DNA of 5,197 nucleotides from Sphingomonadales bacterium (GTDB lineage Bacteria; Pseudomonadota; Alphaproteobacteria; Sphingomonadales; Sphingomonadaceae): the NCBI GenBank assembly GCA_028868335.1, contig JAGWUU010000219.1, positions 1 through 5,197 on the forward strand. The letters are read 5' to 3'. A model generated the notes under the pieces. That model worked only from the letters and a program-made list of their open reading frames with translations. It was not told where the DNA came from and ran no database searches. A program made the position numbers and the translations under genes. Below are positions 1 through 5,197 of this stretch, in pieces; positions within the stretch are counted from its first letter, which is position 1; each line of letters begins with the position of its first letter.

Positions 1-225
1 CTGCGCGAGGCGATGGCCCGCAGCCGCATCCAGCGCCTGACCCCGCGCGAACGCGATGTTCTGGCGGGAGTGGCCGATGGCCTCTCCAACCGGTTGATAG
101 GACAACGCCTTTCGATAAGCCCGCGGACGGTCGAAATCCACCGCGCCAACATGCTCAACAAGATGGGCGCCAACCACACCTCGGAAGCGATCCGTATCGC
201 GGTTGAGGCATCGTTGGTTGCGTAA
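1..225 (+). CDS. Response regulator, C-terminal LuxR/FixJ-type HTH domain (5' partial)
   Basis: The frame is open from base 1 to the TAA at 223-225, giving 74 codons of an incomplete protein. The Met at 13 is probably internal, because the domain has no room for a receiver and the frame continues upstream as L-R-E-A. The visible part is a LuxR-type helix-turn-helix. It shows the family opening LTPRERDVL (codons 13-21), the scaffold ADGLSNRLIG, and the recognition-helix signature SPRTVEIHRANMLNKMGA (codons 40-57). The wording is closest to FixJ/NodW-type regulators, where a phosphorylated receiver domain releases this domain to bind promoters as a dimer. The receiver itself is not in the window, so the two-component assignment is inference from family likeness. 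A stand-alone LuxR-type regulator is the alternative. The gene converges on the TonB-dependent receptor gene and is followed by a strong terminator at 277-319. Nothing in the window identifies its targets. Confidence 0.88.
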   Translation: MREAMARSRIQRLTPRERDVLAGVADGLSNRLIGQRLSISPRTVEIHRANMLNKMGANHTSEAIRIAVEASLVA

Positions 226-276
226 CACTCAACCCGACTGATCCGGCCCTTCATAGCGACCCGCCGCCGGACACCT

Positions 277-319
277 CGCCGGCCCTTCGCCCCCGACCCG
301 GGCGCGGGCCGGCGCTTTT
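277..319 (+). terminator. Rho-independent terminator of the response-regulator gene
   Basis: CGCCGGCCC (277-285) pairs perfectly with GGGCCGGCG (306-314), a 9-bp GC stem. Inside it CGCCC (288-292) pairs with GGGCG (300-304), so the hairpin extends past a small internal loop to a 7-nt apical loop. CTTTTC follows at 315-320. The U tract is short (four), but the stem is very stable and sits 52 bases after the stop codon of the plus-strand gene. Confidence 0.75.
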
Positions 320-342
320 CCTCGATCGAGACGCAGCGCGGC

Positions 343-377
343 AAAATAGAAAAAGGCCCGGACTTGCGCCCGGGCCC
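343..377 (-). terminator. Rho-independent terminator of the TonB-dependent receptor gene
   Basis: Read on the minus strand, GGCCCGG (376-370) pairs with CCGGGCC (361-355) around an 8-nt loop. Five T residues follow (354-350), and after CTA there is another T run (346-343). The hairpin begins about 28 bases beyond the receptor stop codon. This is a textbook intrinsic terminator. It lies just beyond the opposite-strand terminator at 277-319, so the convergent pair is insulated in both directions. Confidence 0.85.
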
Positions 378-404
378 CTCTCAAGCATTCCCTCCCAGGA
401 GCGC

Positions 405-3398
405 TTAGAACTTCACACCCGCGGTAATGCCATAACGGCGCGGTTCGAGGGTGAAGATGTTGGTGAACAGACCGGACGACTGATCCGTCACATAAAGGCC
501 GGTGATCGAACTGTCGTCGAACACGTTCTGGATCCAGCCGCGCAGATACCACTTCTTGTCGGGTCCATCGAGCTGGATCTGCGCATTGACCTGGCTGTAG
601 GCCGGCACTTCGTTGACCGCACCGTTGAAGATGTTGCCGAACGACTTGCCTGTGTAGATGTAGTCGACACGCGGGGTCACCGTCAGGTTCCCGACGGGGG
701 CCGCATACTGTGCGCCAACCGAGAACTTGTAGTCCGGCGCGCCAGGCAGCTTGTTGCCCTTTACGTTGACCGCAATGCCGGCCGGATAGAGGGTGAACGG
801 CAGCGGACCGGTAGGCGTGGCAAACGCTGCGCGCAGCGCCGCCGACGGATTCGCGATCTGCGAACCCAACACCGAGCAGATGCCGAACGCACCGGTCGAG
901 GCAATGCCGCTTCCGGCACCGAACGACGTAGGCGCGGCCAGCCCCATGGCGCCGTTCACCGCACCGACAAAGCCGTTGACGGCGGCAGCGCTGCCCGAAT
1001 TCGAACCGACAGCGCAGTTCGAAGCGTTGCTGATGTCCTTGATGATCACAGCATCGGCCCGACCACCACCAAAGTCGCGCGGATTGGCCAGGAACCGATC
1101 GCCCGAAACCGTTGCGTGCAGGTAGCTTGCGTTCGCGTTGATCGTGAACTCGCGCGACGGACGCAGCACGGCTTCAGCCTCAAGGCCATAGATCTTCGCG
1201 TTGATGTTGTCGTTGACCGAGGTGCGGGCAACGATGCGCGAAAGCTGCAGATCCTTGTAGTCGTAGTAGAAGCCAGTGAGGTTGAGCGTGACCTTGCCGT
1301 TGGCGAAGGTGTTCTTCGAGCCGATTTCGAACGCATTGACGAATTCCGGCTTGAAGGTGGTGTCAACGCCAAGGTTACCCGACAGCGGCGGGTTGATGCC
1401 GCCCGACTTGTAACCGCGCGAATACGAGACGTAGAGCAGATTGTCCGGCGTGATCTGGAAATCAAGCACTGCACGCCCGGTCAGCGCGTTGAAGCGTACG
1501 CTGTCCATCGCATATTCGTGCGGTGAAGCCGGGATGACGGCGGGATTGAAGTTCAGATTGGCATAGCCGAACGCCTGGGTGATTGAAGTGCTGCCAAACG
1601 GCAGCAGGACTGAATTGTTGGTGTAGGTGTAGGCGTTCGAATAGACGGCCGCGTCGGTGTAGAGCGTGGTGCGCGCCGTCACGTCCTTCTGGTCATGATT
1701 GTAGCGCAAGCCAACGGTCAGTTTGGCACGGTCGCTAAACTTGTAATAGGCTTCGCCAAACAGACCATAGGTCTTGATGTCCAGACGCGCGGTGTTGTTC
1801 CGATAGTTCGGCGAGGCGAGGAACGAAGGCGGAAGCCCTGCACCCATCGCGCCGAGCGAACCCGCAAGGCCAGAGAAGTAATCCAGCCCGAAGCTATCTA
1901 CGTAGTAGCTGTTCTCCGTCAGCGCGAATTTGCCGTAGATGCCGCCGAGCAGGAAGTTGAACTTGCCGTCCAGCTTCGATGACAGCGTGGCTTCCGCGGT
2001 CCAGCTATGCTGATATTGATCCGACCGGTCGAATGCCAATGGTACTGGCGAGCACACCGAATGGCCGCCAAACACGCCCGTCCCCGACGGATCGGGTGCG
2101 GAGGTGCACAGCGGACCAGCCGGTCCTTGCGGCATCAGCGCGTTCACTACCGGGGTCAAATAGGTGTGCAGCGGAGCCGCCAGGGCACCGAGCAGCGGCG
2201 ATCCACTTGCATAGAACGCAAGGTTGTTGAGAGCCGGTTGGATCAGCGCGCGGCTCTGGATCGCGTTGTTGTAGTCCTGCGAGGAATCTACCGCAACGTT
2301 CTGGTAGTTGCCCTGAAGCTTGAAGCTGTAATGATCTCCAAGTTCCTGCTCGAACAGCCCCTGAAGGATCGTTTCACGGGTATAATACTGCGGCGTGTAG
2401 GCCGTGTTCACAACCCGAGGATCGGCAGGGTTGACGGCGCTCGAGAACGAATCCGGTCCATAGAGACTGCCGAAGGCCAACGCCGCTGGCAGGCCCTTGA
2501 TAGTATAGAGTTCCCGCGAATTGAGAACCCCGGCCAGGGTCGAATTGGCGTTCGTCGTGCCGTACTGCTGCGAGGCGTTGAGGCATCCAAGCACGCCGGT
2601 CGGATCGCGCTGGCACATCTGCTTTTGCGCGCGCATGCGGCTGTCTTTTTCGCGGAAGTACTGCCCCATCAACTCGATGGTCGTGCCCTCGCCCGGCTCA
2701 AAGCGCAGCGAACCACGCAGGCCGTACATGTCGCGTCCGTCGATCCGCGAATTGTCATACAGATTCTTGGTGTAGCCATCGCGGTTGAGATAGAAACCGG
2801 CAACCCGGGCGGCGACCTTCTCGCCAAGCGGCACGTTGATCATGCCCTTGACCTTGACGGAATTGTAGTTGCCGTATTCGGCTTCGGCGTTCGCGGCAAA
2901 ACCGTTCATGCTGGGCATCGCGGTCTTGAAGTTGACCACGCCCGACGTGGCGTTGCGGCCATACAGGGTGCCCTGCGGACCGCGCAGCACTTCGATCTGC
3001 GCCAGATCGTAGAACTCGCCTTCGAACAGGCGCGTCCCGAACAACGGCGCGTCGTTCATGTGGATCGCCGTCGCGCTGTCGCAGGTCGTGCCGACGCACA
3101 GGTCGCCGATGCCGCGAATGGTGAAGCTGGCGCTGGTGAAGTTCGTCTTGGTGAAGGTCACGTTGGGCAGCGAAAGCTGAAGGTCCGACGTGTTCTTGAT
3201 CTGCTGCTTTTCCAGCGCTTCGCTGGAAAAGGCGCTGACCGCGATGGGAACGTCCTGCAGACGTTCGTTGGTGCGCTGTGCGGTGACGACGATTTCGTCG
3301 GCCTTGCCAGTGTCGGCGGTGCCAGCTTGTTGTGCGTAGGCAGGAAACGCGATCGCTCCGGTGCAGGCACCAGCCAGCAGGATCAACTTACCCCTCAT
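405..3398 (-). CDS. TonB-dependent outer-membrane receptor, substrate unknown
   Basis: This encodes 997 residues from ATG at 3398-3396 to TAA at 407-405. The protein would import a substrate across the outer membrane using energy passed on by TonB-ExbB-ExbD. Residues 1-22 form a signal peptide (basic MRGK, hydrophobic core, cleavage after AYA). The TonB box DEIVVTAQR is at 34-42. The plug spans roughly 49-162, with DVPIAVSAFS, the IRGIG motif and IEVLRGPQGTLYGRNATSG. The rest is a 22-strand-type barrel with typical strand motifs (LLYVSYSRGYKSGG, WIQNVFDD) ending in a terminal phenylalanine (YGITAGVKF). The start was chosen because it is followed at once by the signal peptide and preceded by an AGGAG site. 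The frame stays open to 3644, but the extra 82 residues would bury the signal peptide. The length is at the long end for the family, owing to large Gly/Ala/Ser/Asn-rich extracellular loops. All eight cysteines of the mature chain fall in close pairs. There is no partner gene (SusD-like, hydrolase, FecR/sigma factor) in view, and no N-terminal signalling extension. The substrate cannot be named from sequence. Confidence 0.96.
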   Translation of the reverse strand: MRGKLILLAGACTGAIAFPAYAQQAGTADTGKADEIVVTAQRTNERLQDVPIAVSAFSSEALEKQQIKNTSDLQLSLPNVTFTKTNFTSASFTIRGIGDLCVGTTCDSATAIHMNDAPLFGTRLFEGEFYDLAQIEVLRGPQGTLYGRNATSGVVNFKTAMPSMNGFAANAEAEYGNYNSVKVKGMINVPLGEKVAARVAGFYLNRDGYTKNLYDNSRIDGRDMYGLRGSLRFEPGEGTTIELMGQYFREKDSRMRAQKQMCQRDPTGVLGCLNASQQYGTTNANSTLAGVLNSRELYTIKGLPAALAFGSLYGPDSFSSAVNPADPRVVNTAYTPQYYTRETILQGLFEQELGDHYSFKLQGNYQNVAVDSSQDYNNAIQSRALIQPALNNLAFYASGSPLLGALAAPLHTYLTPVVNALMPQGPAGPLCTSAPDPSGTGVFGGHSVCSPVPLAFDRSDQYQHSWTAEATLSSKLDGKFNFLLGGIYGKFALTENSYYVDSFGLDYFSGLAGSLGAMGAGLPPSFLASPNYRNNTARLDIKTYGLFGEAYYKFSDRAKLTVGLRYNHDQKDVTARTTLYTDAAVYSNAYTYTNNSVLLPFGSTSITQAFGYANLNFNPAVIPASPHEYAMDSVRFNALTGRAVLDFQITPDNLLYVSYSRGYKSGGINPPLSGNLGVDTTFKPEFVNAFEIGSKNTFANGKVTLNLTGFYYDYKDLQLSRIVARTSVNDNINAKIYGLEAEAVLRPSREFTINANASYLHATVSGDRFLANPRDFGGGRADAVIIKDISNASNCAVGSNSGSAAAVNGFVGAVNGAMGLAAPTSFGAGSGIASTGAFGICSVLGSQIANPSAALRAAFATPTGPLPFTLYPAGIAVNVKGNKLPGAPDYKFSVGAQYAAPVGNLTVTPRVDYIYTGKSFGNIFNGAVNEVPAYSQVNAQIQLDGPDKKWYLRGWIQNVFDDSSITGLYVTDQSSGLFTNIFTLEPRRYGITAGVKF

Positions 3399-3402
3399 TA
3401 GC

Positions 3403-3412
3403 CCTCTCTCCT
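3403..3412 (-). promoter_or_regulatory. Ribosome binding site of the TonB-dependent receptor
   Basis: The minus strand reads AGGAGAGAGG from 3412 to 3403. AGGAG lies 9 bases before the ATG at 3398, and a second purine stretch GAGAGG lies 4 bases before it. This supports the start at 3398 over the longer open frame. Confidence 0.75.
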
Positions 3413-3448
3413 CTTGAGCCCGTCCTTTTCCGGGCGGTTGCGCTAGCG

Positions 3449-3477
3449 AGTAGATCATTGTCTGGCACGGTTGACAA
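3449..3477 (-). promoter_or_regulatory. Predicted sigma70-like promoter of the TonB-dependent receptor
   Basis: On the minus strand TTGTCA (3477-3472, 5 of 6 to the -35 consensus) is separated by exactly 17 bases from TCTACT (3454-3449, 4 of 6 to the -10 consensus). An AT-rich patch, CTTAAATTTGG, lies just upstream of the -35 and could act as an UP element. Transcription would begin near 3442, leaving a leader of about 44 bases. The match is by eye and the -10 is weak, so this is a candidate only. Confidence 0.42.
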
Positions 3478-3479
3478 CC
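3469..3479. promoter_or_regulatory. Perfect palindrome GGTTGWCAACC, possible operator over the receptor -35
   Basis: GGTTGACAACC on the plus strand is an 11-bp perfect inverted repeat (5-bp arms around a central A/T). It covers the whole predicted -35 element of the receptor promoter, where a repressor would block RNA polymerase. No regulator is identified. The -35 consensus TTGACA/TTGTCA itself supplies part of the symmetry, so chance is a real alternative. Confidence 0.35.
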
Positions 3480-3603
3480 AAATTTAAGCGACTGGTTAGA
3501 ACTCTCCGATTCCGTAGCGCAACTGCCACAGTGCCGCCCGGGAAGCCCTGCGACAGGGTTGCACCTGATGGGCATTTCCCCCTTCGAATTCCGCGCCGGG
3601 CGA

Positions 3604-3632
3604 TTGCCAAGTGTCGTCGATTGCGTCATTTT
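3604..3632 (+). promoter_or_regulatory. Weak candidate promoter for the TIR gene
   Basis: TTGCCA (3604-3609, 5 of 6 to the -35 consensus) is followed after 17 bases by CATTTT (3627-3632, only 3 of 6 to the -10 consensus). It would start RNA near 3639 and give a leader of about 20 bases. It is the only properly spaced pair I found on this strand near the gene. If it is real, translation must start at 3658 or later and not at the upstream ATG at 3568. Confidence 0.25.
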
Positions 3633-3646
3633 CCCTGAGGGCAATC
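3619..3646 (+). other. Inverted repeat GATTGC/GCAATC before the TIR gene ribosome binding site
   Basis: GATTGC (3619-3624) and GCAATC (3641-3646) are perfect 6-base complements around a 16-base loop that itself contains CCCTGAGGG. The hairpin would end three bases before the AGGGGA site. A third copy of the left arm, CGATTGC at 3601-3607, could compete for the same right arm. The stem is short and could be coincidental. Confidence 0.25.
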
Positions 3647-3648
3647 AC

Positions 3649-3654
3649 AGGGGA
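3649..3654 (+). promoter_or_regulatory. Ribosome binding site AGGGGA of the TIR gene
   Basis: AGGGGA ends three bases before the ATG at 3658, which is close. It lies six and nine bases before the in-frame GTG codons at 3661 and 3664, so initiation could use any of the three. It is the main reason for preferring a start here. Confidence 0.5.
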
Positions 3655-3657
3655 ACG

Positions 3658-5197
3658 ATGGTGGTGGATGGGGCTACGCCAGGCACGCCGCGCTACCGCG
3701 CCTTCATCAGCTACAGCCATGCCGATGCCACCTTCGCGCGGTGGCTGCACAGGCGTCTGGAACGCTACAGCCTCCCCCCGGCCCAGGGCGCGGAAGAAAC
3801 CGGTCGGCTAAGCCCGGTATTCCTGGACAGGGCCGAGCTTGCCGCCGGCCCCGACCTGTCGAGCCAGGTGCGCGAGGCTCTGGGTGGGTCGGGCGCGCTG
3901 ATCGTGGTCGCCAGCCCGGCGGCGCGCGCCAGCCGGTGGGTCAATCAGGAAATCGAACTATTCCGCTCGCTGCACCCCGACCGCCCGATCCTTGCGGCGC
4001 TGATCGCCGGAGAGCCTGAGCAGGCCTTTCCCGAACCTCTGGTGCTGCATGAAGGCCGGGCGGTAGAACCACTCGCGGCCGATTTCCGCAAGGATGGCGA
4101 TGGCCGCCGCCTTGGCCTGATCAAAATCGTCGCGGGATTGACCGGACTCCCTCTCGACCGTCTGGTGCAGCGCGATGCGCAATCCAGACAGCGGCGCGTG
4201 ATGGCCGTCACGGCGGGAGCAGTGGCGCTTAGTGTAGTCTTGGCGACATTGCTGGTCCTCGCCATGCGCGAAAGGGCCGAAGCTCAACGGCAACGCGCCG
4301 ATGCGGAGGGAATGGTGGAATTCATGCTGACCGACCTGCGCGACCGGCTGAAAGGGGTAGGTCGGCTGGAAATCATGGATTCGGTCAACCGCAAGGCGAT
4401 GGAACACTATACCACCGACCGCGACTTGTCGGCTTTGCCCGACGACATGTTGCAACGCCGCGCGCGGCTGCTCACCGCCATGGGCGAGGATGACAACGCG
4501 GCGGGAAAGACGGCCGATGCGGAACAGGAATTTGCGGCTGCGTATCGGGTGACGGCCGATCTCATGCGCCGCGAACCCGACAATCCCGAAAGGATTTTCA
4601 ACCATGCCCAAAGCGAATATTGGGTCGGTTTCCTGCCCTTCCAAATCGGCCAGAAAGCCGCGGCGCAACCGCACTGGAACGCCTATCTGACGCTCGCCAA
4701 GCGGCTCGTTGCGCTGCAACCGCATGAAATCAGGTGGCAGCGCGAGGTGGGCTACGCCGAAGCCAACCTTTGCGCTCTGGCCCTGGCAAGGCCGGTGGAG
4801 GTTGACGCTGCGCGCGCGCATTGCAGCGCCGCTGTCGCGGTAACCGGGGCAATCGCGCAATCGCAGCCAGACGACATGCAGTCCCAACTCGACTACGCGG
4901 AAAACATTGCCTGGCAGGCCGATGCCGCGCGCAAGGGCGGGCGAGGCGCCGAAGCGGTGGCACTGCGGCTGAAGCAAAAAGCCCTTGTCGAAAGTTTGGC
5001 GGCCCGCTTTGCCGGAGACACCCGCGTTGATCAGGCCAGATTGCAGGCCGGGATCGGCCTGGCCCAGACTTATGCCGCGCTCGACCAGCCAGCCATGGCT
5101 CGCGCTGCAGCGGAGCAGACCCTGGCAACCGCAAATATGCTGCAGGGTCGAGACCCCGCCAACAAACATTGGCAAGGCTGGCGCGACAAGCTCACGC
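3658..5197 (+). CDS. TIR-domain membrane protein with C-terminal TPR-like region (3' partial)
   Basis: The first 513 codons are present; the frame is open to the window edge, so the stop is missing. Residues 13-120 form a TIR domain (TIR_2-like). They include strand A YRAFISYSH (13-21), FLDRAEL (55-61), the strand LIVVASP and helix motif RWVNQEIELF. E98, four residues after W94, matches the spacing of the catalytic glutamate of NAD-cleaving TIR domains such as SARM1 (WVHKE). NADase activity is therefore possible but unproven. Residues 135-180 (EPLAADFRKDGDG, LIKIVAGLTGLPLDRLVQRD) are an extension I recall from proteobacterial TIR-TPR proteins. A single transmembrane helix lies at about 181-203, then a charged linker. 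EGMVEFMLTDLRDRL (217-231) and the LEIMDSV segment resemble the juxtamembrane region of such sensors. From about 260 onward the chain is helical and TPR-like with a unit of about 48 residues. The ATG at 3658 puts 12 residues before the TIR domain, usual for the family. An in-frame ATG at 3568 would add 30 residues. The gene is divergent from the receptor gene, and nothing downstream is visible. Base composition is like its neighbours. Confidence 0.92.
   Translation, partial: MVVDGATPGTPRYRAFISYSHADATFARWLHRRLERYSLPPAQGAEETGRLSPVFLDRAELAAGPDLSSQVREALGGSGALIVVASPAARASRWVNQEIELFRSLHPDRPILAALIAGEPEQAFPEPLVLHEGRAVEPLAADFRKDGDGRRLGLIKIVAGLTGLPLDRLVQRDAQSRQRRVMAVTAGAVALSVVLATLLVLAMRERAEAQRQRADAEGMVEFMLTDLRDRLKGVGRLEIMDSVNRKAMEHYTTDRDLSALPDDMLQRRARLLTAMGEDDNAAGKTADAEQEFAAAYRVTADLMRREPDNPERIFNHAQSEYWVGFLPFQIGQKAAAQPHWNAYLTLAKRLVALQPHEIRWQREVGYAEANLCALALARPVEVDAARAHCSAAVAVTGAIAQSQPDDMQSQLDYAENIAWQADAARKGGRGAEAVALRLKQKALVESLAARFAGDTRVDQARLQAGIGLAQTYAALDQPAMARAAAEQTLATANMLQGRDPANKHWQGWRDKLT

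Noticed and set aside
793..1526. Plus-strand open frames at 793-1125 and 1116-1526 within the receptor gene
   Set aside because: Both are antisense to barrel-coding sequence. They lack ribosome sites and recognisable domains.
3333..3398. Lipoprotein signal (LAGAC) in the receptor N-terminus
   Set aside because: The residue three before C12 is Ala, not Leu, so it is not a proper lipobox. A better type I site (AYA|QQ) lies ten residues further on, as usual for TonB receptors.
2007..3401. Long plus-strand open frame of 464 codons opposite the TonB receptor gene
   Set aside because: It is fully antisense to a clear receptor gene. Its translation is Arg/Val/Ala-rich with no recognisable domain, as expected from a mirrored high-GC reading frame.
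3418..3435. GCCCG/CGGGC hairpin in the receptor leader
   Set aside because: The stem is only five pairs around an eight-base loop. It has no U tract on the transcribed strand and no alternative pairing, so it is not convincing as an attenuator or riboswitch.
3399..3644. N-terminal extension of the receptor frame back to an ATG at 3644
   Set aside because: It would put 82 residues of featureless sequence before a clean signal peptide and would run through the predicted promoter. The AGGAG site favours 3398.
3611..4019. Small plus-strand frames at 3611-3811 and 3741-4019 overlapping the TIR gene start
   Set aside because: They overlap the TIR-coding frame in other registers and have the low-information Arg/Pro/Ala composition of shadow frames.
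3958..5175. Minus-strand open frame of 405 codons opposite the TIR gene
   Set aside because: The plus strand has convincing TIR, membrane and repeat features over the same bases. The antisense product shows no domain and is compositionally a shadow frame.

Overview
The window carries three protein genes. Base composition is high-GC. The mix of a large TonB-dependent receptor with the TonB box DEIVVTAQR, a FixJ-type response regulator and a TIR protein with a TPR-like tail suggests an alphaproteobacterium, most likely of the Sphingomonadales (Sphingomonas/Novosphingobium-like). This assignment rests on remembered family resemblance, not on a search.

Layout. Positions 1-225 (+) hold the C-terminal LuxR-type DNA-binding domain of a response regulator whose N-terminus lies outside the window. 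Positions 226-404 are a convergent intergenic stretch with two back-to-back rho-independent terminators, one per strand. Positions 405-3398 (-) encode a complete outer-membrane TonB-dependent receptor of 997 residues with signal peptide, TonB box, plug and barrel. Positions 3399-3657 are a divergent intergenic region. It has a plausible sigma70-like promoter for the receptor, overlapped by the perfect palindrome GGTTGWCAACC, and a weaker promoter candidate for the gene on the right. From 3658 to the window end (+) runs the first 513 codons of a TIR-domain protein: an N-terminal TIR domain with the glutamate position used by TIR NADases, one transmembrane helix, a short charged linker, and an alpha-helical TPR-like region with a repeat of about 48 residues. 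Its stop codon is outside the window.

How they fit together. The receptor looks like an ordinary single-gene transcription unit for energised uptake of an unidentified substrate. The TIR gene is divergent from it. Its predicted topology (TIR in the cytoplasm, TPR-like domain in the periplasm) would suit an envelope-sensing protein with an NAD-consuming or scaffolding output. That is the most interesting item here, but the function is inference. No mobile element, CRISPR array, tRNA or rRNA was seen.
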